Source: Thiotrichaceae bacterium
Lineage (GTDB): Bacteria > Pseudomonadota > Gammaproteobacteria > Beggiatoales > Beggiatoaceae
Direction: 5' to 3'
DNA length: 64,000 nucleotides
Assembly (NCBI GenBank): GCA_028688145.1
Contig: JAQTYU010000006.1
Coordinates: 102,864-166,863, forward strand
Both the position numbers and the translations under genes were made by a program. Numbering within the stretch: position 1 is the first letter of the stretch; each line of letters opens with the position of its first letter. Below the pieces are notes generated by a model, which saw only the letters and a list, made by a program, of their open reading frames with translations, had not been told where the DNA came from and searched no databases. This document shows, one piece after another, positions 53,512 to 63,107 of this stretch.

Positions 53512-54312
53512 ATGACAGATGCTGTGCTGTATCAACAGGACGGTCATATCGTGACGTTGACGCTTAACCGCCCAGAAACCCGCAATCCCATTTCCGAAGA
53601 TGAAACCATCGAGGCTTTATTAGCCGCCTGCCAACGTATTAATCAAGATGCCAATGTGCGGGTGGTCATTCTCACGGGCGCAGGCACAGCATTTTCCTCG
53701 GGCGGCAATGTTAAAGATATGCGCGATAAACGCGGCATGTTTGCAGGCGACGCGCTCCAAGTCCGCAAAGGCTATCGCCAAGGCATTCAACGCATTCCGC
53801 TGGCAGTTTACGAGTTGGAAGTACCTGTGATTGCGGCGGTCAATGGCGCAGCCGTCGGCGCGGGTTGTGATTTAGCGATGATGTGCGACATGCGCATTGC
53901 AGCGCGTAGCGCATTTTTTGCAGAAAGTTTTGTGAAAGTGGGCATTATTGCAGGCGATGGCGGCGCGTGGTTATTACCACGTATTATTGGCATGTCACGA
54001 GCCAGTGAAATGGCATTCACGGGCGAAGCTGTTGATGCAATGACAGCATTGGCGTGGGGCATGGTTTCGGAGGTGGTCGAGGATGCAGAATTGCTCACCG
54101 CTGCTCAAAAACTGGCAGCACGAATTGCAGTCAATCCCCCCGACGCACTGCGTATGACTAAACGTTTATTGCGGGAAGGGCAGCATACACGTCTTAGCAG
54201 TTTGTTAGAATTGTCTGCGGCAATGCAAGCGATTTTGCACCAAACGCAAGATCATGCCGAAGCTGTCGATGCTTTGCTTTCCAAACGACAACCGCAATTT
54301 CAAGGGCAATAA
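53512..54312 (+). CDS. Enoyl-CoA hydratase/isomerase (crotonase) family protein
   Basis: 266 residues. Crotonase oxyanion-hole motifs FSSGGNVKDM and NGAAVGAGCDLAMMCD are present, and VGIIAGDGGAWLLPR aligns with the catalytic helix region; acidic residues there differ from the classic two-Glu pattern, so hydratase activity is not certain. A near-perfect AAAGGAGG site (53500-53507) lies ahead of the ATG. No beta-oxidation partner is adjacent. Confidence 0.9.
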   Translation: MTDAVLYQQDGHIVTLTLNRPETRNPISEDETIEALLAACQRINQDANVRVVILTGAGTAFSSGGNVKDMRDKRGMFAGDALQVRKGYRQGIQRIPLAVYELEVPVIAAVNGAAVGAGCDLAMMCDMRIAARSAFFAESFVKVGIIAGDGGAWLLPRIIGMSRASEMAFTGEAVDAMTALAWGMVSEVVEDAELLTAAQKLAARIAVNPPDALRMTKRLLREGQHTRLSSLLELSAAMQAILHQTQDHAEAVDALLSKRQPQFQGQ

Positions 54313-54351
54313 GTTCACAGCGCACTATTTGAACGGTGATGGAGAAAATTA

Positions 54352-54636
54352 ATGGCTCGTCGTAGAAGTAATTTTATTGATGATATGGCAGAAATGCTAA
54401 TGATGTTATCTCAAATACACTGGGGAGTTGGACTGATTTTCACGATAGTTTCAGCATTTAGCTTTTTTGTTTTATTTCCGTCATTTCTCCCTCAGCCAAA
54501 TCCCACGCCATTAATTACTCAACTGAGTTCGCCCATTACTTCCATATTACTATTTGTAATCAAGCTGATGGGTATTTTATTCACAGGTTCATTTAGCATT
54601 GCCACGTTGGTAGCCTTGTTTCGTCGGAAAGCATAA
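54352..54636 (+). CDS. Small two-helix membrane protein
   Basis: 94 residues: basic N-terminus (MARRRSN), two hydrophobic segments (about 22-46 and 64-85). Not recognised. GGAG 9 bases before the ATG is a good ribosome site. Its stop is followed after 3 bases by a palindromic repeat. Confidence 0.6.
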   Translation: MARRRSNFIDDMAEMLMMLSQIHWGVGLIFTIVSAFSFFVLFPSFLPQPNPTPLITQLSSPITSILLFVIKLMGILFTGSFSIATLVALFRRKA

Positions 54637-54639
54637 TTA

Positions 54640-54753
54640 TTTGTCTGAATCAGGATTCACAGGATTTTCAGAATTAAAGAAAAACTTCAATTATTGCATT
54701 GGAAGTTAATCCTGCTTAATTCGGATAATCCTGTGAATCCTGATTCAGACAAA
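54640..54753. repeat. Palindromic repeat, TTTGTCTGAATCAG type, best copy
   Basis: 114 bp with perfect 27-bp inverted arms, 54640-54666 and 54727-54753, starting TTTGTCTGAATCAGG and ending CCTGATTCAGACAAA. Reference copy of the family seen at 45430, 48451 and 63034. In the gap between a small gene and tRNA-Leu. Confidence 0.92.
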
Positions 54754-54887
54754 TATAATTCTTAATTTTTGGGAAACAAGCGAACGACAAAAGCCGTGAC
54801 TTCAAAAAGCAAGCCCAGCTGATAAGACGTGTTATAATCGGGAAATGAACTTCAAAGATCAACTTTGCAAGCAAAGTCGTGTAGAAT

Positions 54888-54974
54888 TGGTGCCGAGGAA
54901 AGGACTTGAACCTTCACGGGGTTACCCCCACTAACACCTGAAGCTAGCGCGTCTACCAATTTCGCCACCTCGGC
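54888..54974 (-). tRNA. tRNA-Leu (CAG)
   Basis: 87 bases including a genomic CCA. Acceptor GCCGAGG pairs with CCTCGGC; the anticodon arm CTAGC-TTCAGGT-GTTAG puts CAG at 34-36; a long variable arm with GGGG..CCCC and a GTTCAAGTC T-loop fit a class II Leu tRNA. Confidence 0.97.
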
Positions 54975-55018
54975 ACTTTTAAGACTGTGAATACTAACTA
55001 ACGAGAATAATTTTGTCA

Positions 55019-57196
55019 ATGAGAAAATCAAAAAAATCCATTCCCAGCAGCGATCCTTTCCAAAAGCGGGAGGCGGAGAAGTATGAACGCCCCATCGCCA
55101 GCCGTGAACACATCATGGCACAACTCACTGAACTCGGCGCACCGATGCGCATGAATCGTATTGCTGAGTGTTTAAAACTCAGTGATGAAGTGGATTTGGA
55201 AGCGTTACGTCGCCGCTTGAAAGCCATGGAGCGTGATGGGCAACTCATCCGTAATCGGCGCGGGGAATATGGTCTTGCCAAGAAAATGGACTTGGTACGG
55301 GGGCGATTAATTGGACATCCTGACGGCTTCGGTTTTTTAGTGCCTGATGATGGCAGCAGCGACCTGTTTATGAATGAAAAGCAAATGCGTAGTTTGATTC
55401 ATGGGGATCGCGTGCTTGCAAGCATTGGTGGGATTGATCACCGTGGGCGGCGTGAAGGGATTGTGGTCGAAGTGTTAGAACGCAATACGCAAGAAATTGT
55501 CGGGCGTTATTTCCAAAAAAGTCAGCATGTGGGCAGTGTTGAACCGAATAATCGACGCATCAATCACACTATCATCGTGCCCAAAGGCGAACAAAATGGC
55601 GCAGTGGATGGTCAAATTGTCGTCGTGCGTTTATTAGAACAACCCAGCAGCCATCAGCCACCCGTTGGACAAGTGATTGAAGTTTTAGGCGATCACCGTG
55701 CGCCTGGCATGGAAATCGATATTGCGATTCGCGCCCATGATTTACCTCAAACTTGGTCGCCTGAACTGCTCAAAGAAATTGAAAAGCTGAAACCTGAAGT
55801 GCCTAAATCGGCATGGGAAGGACGTAAAGATTTACGTGAAACGCCTTTGGTCACTATCGATGGCGACGACTCCCGCGATTTCGACGACGCAGTGTATTGT
55901 GAACCACGCGGCAAAGGTTGGCGTTTATTAGTCGCCATTGCAGACGTATCATCTTATGTGCGCCCCAATACTGCTTTAGACAAAGAAGCACAAAATCGTG
56001 GAACTTCGGTGTATTTCCCCAGTCGGGTGATTCCGATGTTGCCTGAAATTTTATCAAACGGCTTGTGTTCGCTGAATCCGCACGTAGACCGCTTGTGTAT
56101 GGTGGCAGAGTTGTGGATTGATATGCACGGGCGTACCCGTCGCGCTGAATTCTATGAAGCGGTGATGCGTTCAGCGGCACGTTTGACTTATAACCAAGTG
56201 GCTGAAGTTTTAGACGGCAAACCCGAAAATTTCCCACACCCGAATTTATTGCCGCAAATCGATAATTTAAATCAATTGTATCGCTTGCTGGCGAAACGTC
56301 GTCACAAACGCGGCGCGATTGATTTTGACACCGTCGAAACGCGGATTGTGTTTGACGCACAGCAAAAGATTGAAAAAATCGTACCGGTGATTCGCAACGA
56401 TGCCCACCGTTTAATTGAAGAAATGATGTTGGCGGCAAACGTTGCCTCGGCGGAATGGTTGTCGGAACGCGAAATTCCGTTCTTATACCGTGTGCACGAA
56501 GGCGCAACCGCTGAAAAACTGTCCGAATTACGCAGTTTCTTAAGTGAGCTGGGCTTAAATCTGGGTGGTGGCGATGAACCAGAAGCGATTAATTACGCTA
56601 AATTGATTGAAGATATTAAAGATCGTCCCGATGCGCGTTTAATTCAAACGGTGTTATTACGCAGTATGCGCATGGCGATTTATACGCCCGCCAATCAAGG
56701 GCATTTCGGCTTGGCTTATGAAGCGTACACCCATTTTACTTCCCCAATTCGGCGTTATCCTGATTTGTTAGTGCACCGTGCCATTCGTCACCATCTCAGC
56801 GGCAAACCGATTGAACAATACGCTTATCCTGATGAAGTTCTGCAACATTTGGGTGAACAATGTTCGACCGCAGAACGACGTGCTGATGAAGCGACCCGCG
56901 ATGCAATCGGTTGGTTGAAATGTGAATATGTGCAAGACAAAGTCGGCGAAATTTACGAAGGCAATGTCACCGCAGTGACTTCATTCGGTTTATTCGTCGA
57001 ACTCGATGGGATTTTTGTAGAAGGTTTGATTCACGTCACCGCGCTGCAAAACGATTATTATCATTTCGATCCAGTGCATCATCGCTTACGTGGCGAGCGT
57101 ACGGGTAAAACCTATCGTTTATTTGACCGCCTGCAAGTGCGCGTGGTTCGCGTCAACTTGGAAGACAAGAAAATCGATTTTGAATTAGCACAATAA
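55019..57196 (+). CDS. rnr: Ribonuclease R
   Basis: 725 residues from the ATG at 55019 (a TTG two codons earlier is an alternative). 3'-5' exoribonuclease of structured RNA. Winged-helix N-terminus, cold-shock domains (HPDGFGFL), RNB catalytic domain with the four-Asp motif GDDSRDFDDAV, and a C-terminal S1 domain (GNVTAVTSFGLFVELDG). Lacks the very long basic tail of E. coli RNase R. Follows tRNA-Leu, which reads the other way. Confidence 0.95.
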   Translation: MRKSKKSIPSSDPFQKREAEKYERPIASREHIMAQLTELGAPMRMNRIAECLKLSDEVDLEALRRRLKAMERDGQLIRNRRGEYGLAKKMDLVRGRLIGHPDGFGFLVPDDGSSDLFMNEKQMRSLIHGDRVLASIGGIDHRGRREGIVVEVLERNTQEIVGRYFQKSQHVGSVEPNNRRINHTIIVPKGEQNGAVDGQIVVVRLLEQPSSHQPPVGQVIEVLGDHRAPGMEIDIAIRAHDLPQTWSPELLKEIEKLKPEVPKSAWEGRKDLRETPLVTIDGDDSRDFDDAVYCEPRGKGWRLLVAIADVSSYVRPNTALDKEAQNRGTSVYFPSRVIPMLPEILSNGLCSLNPHVDRLCMVAELWIDMHGRTRRAEFYEAVMRSAARLTYNQVAEVLDGKPENFPHPNLLPQIDNLNQLYRLLAKRRHKRGAIDFDTVETRIVFDAQQKIEKIVPVIRNDAHRLIEEMMLAANVASAEWLSEREIPFLYRVHEGATAEKLSELRSFLSELGLNLGGGDEPEAINYAKLIEDIKDRPDARLIQTVLLRSMRMAIYTPANQGHFGLAYEAYTHFTSPIRRYPDLLVHRAIRHHLSGKPIEQYAYPDEVLQHLGEQCSTAERRADEATRDAIGWLKCEYVQDKVGEIYEGNVTAVTSFGLFVELDGIFVEGLIHVTALQNDYYHFDPVHHRLRGERTGKTYRLFDRLQVRVVRVNLEDKKIDFELAQ

Positions 57197-57248
57197 GAAT
57201 CAGCAAGTCTGCATCTTGTATGACTTGCCAGTTTTTATATCTTCAAAT

Positions 57249-57264
57249 GCGGGTGCAAGCCCGC
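57249..57264. terminator. Small GC hairpin after rnr
   Basis: GCGGG-TGCAAG-CCCGC (57249-57264) 50 bases after the rnr stop and just before the convergent gene; 5-bp stem, no T-run. Confidence 0.35.
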
Positions 57265-57272
57265 GTGCAACA

Positions 57273-57767
57273 TTAGATGATGACCAGCCGCAATACTCTG
57301 TCAGCCAGTGAAACCCCGAGCACGGGATAGAAGAATATAAACAGCACGCAGCTAAACATCGCGATGGCTGCGATAAACATTTTCACTAAGACGGGACGTA
57401 ATTGTGCTTTGATTTCGCGCTCGATTTCTTTCTTGGCAAGTCCTGCAATCGAATCAATCTCAAACTGACTGAGACGGGTTTGCATGTCCTTATCAATGAT
57501 TAAGCCTTTGGTTAGGTTTGCTTTGAAATCAGCAGAGAGGGTAATCTTTTTCAGTCCTTTTGCCGCAAGTTTCTGCGCAATCTGTAAACCAGACCACATG
57601 CTGAGGATGACTAACACGAATAAAAGCAGGAAGCGGGAAACTTTCCAGTAATTAATGGAATGAATAAATTCCCAAAAGAAATAGAGAAATATGCCAAAAC
57701 CGAAAGCAAGTGAAATAACCACTGCGATGACTTTGCCAATTGATTTTAGACTGGGGATATTTTTCAT
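57273..57767 (-). CDS. Membrane protein of unknown function
   Basis: 164 residues. Two hydrophobic segments near the N-terminus (about 12-33 and 42-66), a soluble, helical middle (70-125) and a third hydrophobic segment (about 127-150). No family seen. Monocistronic, between rnr and initiator tRNA. Confidence 0.68.
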   Translation of the reverse strand: MKNIPSLKSIGKVIAVVISLAFGFGIFLYFFWEFIHSINYWKVSRFLLLFVLVILSMWSGLQIAQKLAAKGLKKITLSADFKANLTKGLIIDKDMQTRLSQFEIDSIAGLAKKEIEREIKAQLRPVLVKMFIAAIAMFSCVLFIFFYPVLGVSLADRVLRLVII

Positions 57768-57850
57768 GAATTGTCTAGTCCTTAAGATAGGAAACTAGGC
57801 ACTATTCCGAGATTAGGTGCAGAGAACTCTGCTACCATCTTATGGAAGGT

Positions 57851-57927
<77 letters not shown>

Positions 57928-58699
57928 TCCATGTACATCTAAGTAAGATGCACATAATATAGACTCCCCCCTTAGCTGTCAAGCATTTTAAATAAAATAT
58001 TACAATTAAATTCTAATTTCATGAATAATATAATAAATTTATTTAATACTTTTGAAATTGCGCCCTCGTTTTTAATGTAGACCCTCAGTTATTTCTAGGT
58101 TTATATCCCGAAAAATCTGAATCTATCAATCAAGACACTTATTAAATCTTAAAAAATGCCGCGTCATAATGCTACATCACTCAGTATTTTCCTAAATAAT
58201 TAGGGATTGGCATGTTTCTTGTGTGTTCAATTCCAGAAGCTGGGTATATTTTATAGCGATATTATCCTATAAACTATATGTTTTATAAAACAACTAAAGT
58301 CATACACTGTATAAGTTTAATATTATTATCAGGGTAATAACGTGAAATAGTGTTTTGCATGACTCAAGATATTTGTTTCTAAGTCAGGTACTCACATTGA
58401 CCGTGTATTTGATGAATGCTTACGTTATGATGTACATGTTTCTGAAAAGCTTATATGTGCGTGCGCTAGTATTACTAGTAAAGTAAGTTAGAGTAGAATC
58501 TACAAGAATGAACCTGCACGTTTAATGACAGCGTATGTATGATTAAACGCCACTTATATTATTTTAAATAAGGCGAGCTGTTAGTCAGGATTGTGGCAAG
58601 AAGTATGCAGTTTAATCGAAGGCGGTTTGCCATAAATTAGAACCTGCTTAAAATAGGCTGCTCAGCACGGCGGGAGAGAATCACAAGTCTAAGGATCAT
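57928..58699. other. Long gene-free AT-rich gap
   Basis: About 770 bases with no reading frame of usual length and no match to a known RNA gene recognised by eye. No sharp hairpin with T-run was found. A 24-codon frame (58412-58486) is hydrophobic but unsupported. Confidence 0.6.
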
Positions 58700-58927
58700 A
58701 TGTTAATTAATGCAAGATTAGCTAATAAAATAATTGGATTTCATATAAAATTAGCGCAAAAAATTAACCGCGTTTGGTATGTCGCTGTGCAGCTATTTCA
58801 TCGCACCAGTTTAGAATCTACCAAGACCGCCAGTGGGGCATGTTTCAAACAGTGTCTGAAGATTATAAAAAACCTCCCGTTTATAATGGGACAGTCTGAG
58901 TACATAAATCATCATCATGTTCAGTAA
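58700..58927 (+). CDS. Possible leader ORF of the queuosine transporter gene
   Basis: 75 codons: ATG with AAGGAT upstream, ending in TAA at 58925-58927, so it overlaps the transporter ATG (58917) by 11 bases. The product is basic and lacks recognisable features. The overlapping stop could couple translation; it may equally be a chance frame. Confidence 0.25.
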   Translation: MLINARLANKIIGFHIKLAQKINRVWYVAVQLFHRTSLESTKTASGACFKQCLKIIKNLPFIMGQSEYINHHHVQ

Positions 58928-59735
58928 ACTACTTACATCTCAGAAAAGAACAGAAGAGGACTTGCAGGGGCGTTTTTTTAGCAGAGAAACTCTTCTCTTC
59001 CTCATGTTGGGTGGGTTTTTTATTACAAATGCCTTAATTGCGGAGTTTGTGGGGGTGAAAGTCTTTTCCTTAGAGAAAACACTGGGTTTACCGCCTGCCA
59101 ACTTGCATATTTTGGGGTTTTATCTGTCTTTTAATTTAACCGCTGGTGCGTTGTTGTGGCCACTGGTGTTTGTGATGAGCGACTTAATCAATGAATATTT
59201 TGGCAGGCGTGGCGTGCGCCTGTTGTCTTATATGACGATTGGTTTAATTACCTATACTTTTTTGATTATTTTTCTATCAATAAATTTAGTACCTGCAGAT
59301 TTTTGGATTATCCGCAACACCGAAAATGGTCCGCTGAATATGGAAGTGGCGTTTGGGGCGATTTTTGGACAGGGTTTGTGGATTATTATTGGATCACTGA
59401 TTGCGTTTTTTATTGGACAGGTGGTGGATGTTGCGGTTTTTTATCAGATAAAGCTTTATACGGGTGAAAAATATCTATGGTTACGTGCCACAGGCTCAAC
59501 CCTGATTTCCCAATTAATTGATAGTTTTGTGGTGCTGATTATTGCGTTTCACCTCAATCCTTCAACGCACTGGGATTTAAAATTGGTACTTGCGATTGGG
59601 ATTGCCAAATACATCTACAAGTTTCTGATGGCAATTTTACTGACACCCGTGATGTATTTAATGCACGCTTTAATCGACCGTTACTTAGGCGAGGAACTTG
59701 CAGCCCGTCTCAAAGAAAATGCGATGAATAATTAA
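58917..59735 (+). CDS. yhhQ: Queuosine precursor transporter (VUT family)
   Basis: 272 residues, six or so membrane segments. The DLINEYFGRRGVRLL motif after the second helix and the LISQLIDSFVV helix are typical of the VUT family (E. coli YhhQ), importer of queuine-pathway precursors preQ0 and preQ1. No preQ1 riboswitch could be seen in the upstream gap. The 3' end overlaps the rtcB stop by 4 bases, the genes converging. Confidence 0.9.
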   Translation: MFSKLLTSQKRTEEDLQGRFFSRETLLFLMLGGFFITNALIAEFVGVKVFSLEKTLGLPPANLHILGFYLSFNLTAGALLWPLVFVMSDLINEYFGRRGVRLLSYMTIGLITYTFLIIFLSINLVPADFWIIRNTENGPLNMEVAFGAIFGQGLWIIIGSLIAFFIGQVVDVAVFYQIKLYTGEKYLWLRATGSTLISQLIDSFVVLIIAFHLNPSTHWDLKLVLAIGIAKYIYKFLMAILLTPVMYLMHALIDRYLGEELAARLKENAMNN

Positions 59736-60928
59736 CCTTTAACACACAGCACTTGTTTCAAGGTATGCAAAATACTGACTAAATCTTGCTGATTTTCCAT
59801 GACTTTATCAATATCTTTGTAAGCCCCTGGAATCTCATCAATCACGCCTTTGTCCTTGCGACATTCCACGCCTTTCGTCTGCTGTTCTAAATCCTGCCTG
59901 CTAAAACGACGTTTCGCTTCTGTACGGCTCATTTTGCGCCCCGCCCCGTGTGAACATGAACAAAACGCTTCTGCATTGCCCTTGCCCTCCACAATATACG
60001 ACTTCGCGCCCATGCTGCCCGGAATAATGCCTAAGTCGCCTGCATACGCCCGAATTGCGCCTTTCCGAGTGAGATAAACTTGTTCGCCAAAATGGGTTTC
60101 AATAGACACATAATTGTGGTGGCAATTAATCGCTTCTTGAGTGATGTGAAACTCGGGTAAATCGCGTTGTAAAGCTTTCAACACCAGCCCCATCATTTCC
60201 CGCCGATTGGTTAGCGCGTATTCTTGCGCCCAGTGCACCGCTTCAACATAATCCTCAAAATGCTGCGTGCCTTCTTGTAAATACGCAAGGTCGCGGTGGG
60301 GCAAGTTTTTAAGATGCACGCCCATATCGGTTTGCGCCAACTCAATAAAATAACGCCCAATCACATTGCCAATGCCACGGCTGCCCGAGTGTAACATCAC
60401 CCAAACGTCTTGATTTTCATCAATACACAACTCAATGAAATGATTGCCGCCGCCCAAACTGCCCATTTGCTGCACCCAAGTTTGCTGCGGTTTTTTCAGC
60501 ATTTTGGTGAGTTGTGGATGTTTTTCAAAAATCCGATTTAAGCCTTGTTGCAAAGGTTGACAAGCGGCTGTCAGTGAATTGGTATCACTGTGTTGAATAA
60601 AACCCACAGGCACAGCTTTTTCAATTTCGGCACGGACACGATTGAGACTGTACGGCAATTGATGAGCTTTCACTGATAAGCGCAGCGCATTCATGCCACA
60701 GCCAATGTCTACGCCCACCGCCGCAGGAATAATTGCGCCCTTGGTGGGAATCACTGAACCGACCGTGGCTCCAATCCCACAATGCACATCAGGCATTACC
60801 GCCACATGGGAATGAATAAACGGCAAGTCCGCAACTTGGGTAAGTTGGGTTAATGCCATCGCTTCAATATCATCGGTGTAAATTTTGATGGGCACACGGC
60901 TGCTGGTAATTTCTTGTTTAATCGGCAT
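59732..60928 (-). CDS. rtcB: RNA-splicing ligase RtcB
   Basis: 398 residues. Joins 2',3'-cyclic phosphate and 5'-OH RNA ends with GTP and Mn. Key residues visible: Cys77 in GVDIGCGMN, GGGNHFIE (His163), and the guanylated His327 in SCSHGAGRKMSR. Shorter than the 408-480 residue average, but all motifs are present. No RtcA or RtcR is next to it. In the E. coli rtcBA operon a sigma-54 regulator would be expected; none is near. Confidence 0.95.
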   Translation of the reverse strand: MPIKQEITSSRVPIKIYTDDIEAMALTQLTQVADLPFIHSHVAVMPDVHCGIGATVGSVIPTKGAIIPAAVGVDIGCGMNALRLSVKAHQLPYSLNRVRAEIEKAVPVGFIQHSDTNSLTAACQPLQQGLNRIFEKHPQLTKMLKKPQQTWVQQMGSLGGGNHFIELCIDENQDVWVMLHSGSRGIGNVIGRYFIELAQTDMGVHLKNLPHRDLAYLQEGTQHFEDYVEAVHWAQEYALTNRREMMGLVLKALQRDLPEFHITQEAINCHHNYVSIETHFGEQVYLTRKGAIRAYAGDLGIIPGSMGAKSYIVEGKGNAEAFCSCSHGAGRKMSRTEAKRRFSRQDLEQQTKGVECRKDKGVIDEIPGAYKDIDKVMENQQDLVSILHTLKQVLCVKG

Positions 60929-60937
60929 TTTTCGTTC

Positions 60938-61840
60938 CTAAGCTTTCAACTCGCTTAACAACCACGCAATCATGCGTTCCGACTGCGCGAGGTAACTGCC
61001 CCCAAATAAATTGAGGTGATTTAAAATATGATACAGATTATAAAGCACTTTTCGGGTGGGATAGCCTGCATCTAAGGGCCAGCATTCTTGATAAGCTTCG
61101 TAGAATTGGGCAGGAAAACCGCCAAATAATTCCGTCATCGCAATATCAACTTCCCTGTCTCCGTAATAAACCGCAGGGTCAAAAATGATGGGCTGTCCTT
61201 GAATATCAATTCCGTAATTGCCAGACCACAAATCCCCATGAAGCAATGAAGGATATGGGGTGTAACTGGTGAAAAATAAACCAAAATCTTGCAGTAATTC
61301 ATCGCCCAGACTTTGCAATTTTCCCGTGTAGCCATTTTGGGCGGCAAGTTCTAATTGAAAGCCGAGGCGGTGTCTGCGCCAAAATTTGACCCAATCGCTT
61401 TCGACGGCGTTATCTTGTAAATTCGAGCCGATGTAATTATTGCGATACCAGCCAAAGGGAAATTTAGAGACTTGGTGCATCACTGCCAATTGTTGAGCCA
61501 ATGCCACCGTTGAATGTTCGGTGTCACCGCGCAGGGCGAGATATTCCATCACTAAATACGCATGTTCACCCGTAGACCCCCAACATTGGGGAAAGGGCAC
61601 ACGTATCACCGCAGGCTGTGCAAGTTCTGCCAAGCCCGCCGCTTCTGCGGCAAACATTTCCAAATGGCTTGCCTTGTTTAATTTTACAAAATAATTTCGA
61701 CCCATGCCTTCAATGCGGTAGGCTTCATTCACACAGCCGCCCGTGACGGGGTAGGCGGTTTGAATCTGAAAGGCTTGTCCGCTGACTTGGCTGATGTGGG
61801 TTGCAATGCTGTGCCAATCGACTTCGTTAGTGTAGTTCAT
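60938..61840 (-). CDS. Fructosamine kinase family protein
   Basis: 300 residues, APH-like kinase fold. Motifs: VTGGCVNEAYRI N-terminus, FVKLN with the ATP-binding Lys, LLHGDLWSGNYG catalytic loop, and IIFDPAVYYGDRE metal-binding Asp. Family members phosphorylate glycated protein amino sugars so they fall off. Its start lies inside the nagZ end (14-base overlap). Confidence 0.9.
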   Translation of the reverse strand: MNYTNEVDWHSIATHISQVSGQAFQIQTAYPVTGGCVNEAYRIEGMGRNYFVKLNKASHLEMFAAEAAGLAELAQPAVIRVPFPQCWGSTGEHAYLVMEYLALRGDTEHSTVALAQQLAVMHQVSKFPFGWYRNNYIGSNLQDNAVESDWVKFWRRHRLGFQLELAAQNGYTGKLQSLGDELLQDFGLFFTSYTPYPSLLHGDLWSGNYGIDIQGQPIIFDPAVYYGDREVDIAMTELFGGFPAQFYEAYQECWPLDAGYPTRKVLYNLYHILNHLNLFGGSYLAQSERMIAWLLSELKA

Positions 61841-62888
61841 CGTCGTTTAAGGTGAGTTCAGGTGCGTGTTCTAAAGTCTGACACAAAGCCTGTGCTTGTG
61901 CCCAACGGGGATGTTGGTGTAATGCTTGCCAATCTAAGGGATGTGGTTTTCCGTGCAAGCGCATTAAACGCACTTGGGCGACGGGAGAATGATAGTCGCC
62001 TAAGCCTGCTAATACTTGGTGCACCATCGCACGATCATTACAGATCAGTAGCATATCACACCCAGCCTGCAATGCGGCATGAGCACGACTTAAGCCATCA
62101 CCCACGCTGCTTGCGCCTTCCATACTTAAATCATCACTGAAAATTGCGCCTTGGAAATTTAATTGCTGACGCAGCACTTTTTGCAGCCAAAATTTGGAAA
62201 AACCTGCGGGCAAGGGATCGACTGCGGGATAAATCACATGCGCGGGCATGATTGCCGCTAAGCCGTAGTGAGCCATACGTTCAAAGGGAATTAAATCGGC
62301 AAATTGAATGTCTGCAAATTTGCGTTCATCGACAGGGATTGCATGGTGGGAGTCGGCAGCCACCGAACCGTGTCCGGGAAAATGTTTTCCCACTGCCTGC
62401 ATTCCCGCTTCTTGCATTCCTAACATTTGGGCATGGGCGAGAATACTGATAATTTCAGGGTCGGCATGATAAGCGCGGTTGTCAATCACCGTGCTAATCC
62501 CTTTCCCCAAATCAAGCACGGGCGTGAAACTTATATCCACCCCCACTGCGCGCAATTCTGCTGCCAATAACCAGCCGATTTCTTTTGCAATATGAATGGC
62601 TTGCTTTGGATTTTGTGCGTAAAGTTTCCCCAAGTTTGCAGAAGCGGGTAGGTGAATAAAATCTTGGCGAAAACGTTGTACGCGTCCGCCTTCGTGGTCA
62701 ACCGCAACCAGTAAGGGCGGTTGGCGCACGGCGTGAATTTCTGCAACTAATGTGGTGATTTGGGCGGGATTCAGATAATTGCGACTGAACAGAATAACGC
62801 CCCCGACTAAAGGATGTTGTAAAAGTTTTTGTTCTTCTTCGGTCAGGCTGTGTCCCTGCAAGTCGATCATTAAGCAACCGATTGACAT
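61827..62888 (-). CDS. nagZ: Beta-N-acetylhexosaminidase NagZ
   Basis: 353 residues, GH3 enzyme recycling cell-wall muropeptides by removing GlcNAc from anhydro-muropeptides. Motifs: LVAVDHEGGRVQR, KHFPGHGSVAADSHH (the catalytic loop), and the nucleophile Asp in IFSDDLSM. Cytoplasmic, no signal peptide. Overlaps the kinase gene and probably co-transcribed with it. Confidence 0.95.
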   Translation of the reverse strand: MSIGCLMIDLQGHSLTEEEQKLLQHPLVGGVILFSRNYLNPAQITTLVAEIHAVRQPPLLVAVDHEGGRVQRFRQDFIHLPASANLGKLYAQNPKQAIHIAKEIGWLLAAELRAVGVDISFTPVLDLGKGISTVIDNRAYHADPEIISILAHAQMLGMQEAGMQAVGKHFPGHGSVAADSHHAIPVDERKFADIQFADLIPFERMAHYGLAAIMPAHVIYPAVDPLPAGFSKFWLQKVLRQQLNFQGAIFSDDLSMEGASSVGDGLSRAHAALQAGCDMLLICNDRAMVHQVLAGLGDYHSPVAQVRLMRLHGKPHPLDWQALHQHPRWAQAQALCQTLEHAPELTLNDDELH

Positions 62889-62989
62889 TAGAATTCCTCT
62901 TTGCTGAGTAAGAGGACATTATAGTAGTTGGCAAGTTAGAATGGGGATAGGCTGGGGGAAAATAAACGGGGGAAGTGTTAGGTTTAGCT

Positions 62990-63010
62990 TCCCCCTTTTT
63001 CAAAGGGGGA
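62990..63010. repeat. C-rich hairpin
   Basis: TCCCCCTTT-TTC-AAAGGGGGA, perfect 9-bp arms, same core as at 40018. In the gap 62889-63315, which has no intact gene start. Confidence 0.75.
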
Positions 63011-63033
63011 GATAAATATCTTTAGCCCGTTTC

Positions 63034-63090
63034 TTGTCTGAATCAGAATTCACAGGATTATCCGAATTAAACAGGATTACCCACTGATAT
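63034..63090. repeat. Palindromic repeat, TTGTCTGAATCAG type, truncated
   Basis: TTGTCTGAATCAG followed by ATTCACAGGATTATCCG; the right arm is missing. Fourth copy in the window. Confidence 0.8.
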
Positions 63091-63107
63091 TAATCATATA
63101 TAGCTTT

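Noticed and set aside
58412..58486. 24-codon hydrophobic frame
   Set aside because: No ribosome site and no conservation information; chance in a 770-base gap is likely.
58800..58916. preQ1 riboswitch ahead of the queuosine transporter gene
   Set aside because: The class-I consensus stem-loop and A-rich tail were searched by eye; only a weak CCTCCC/GGGA pair occurs.
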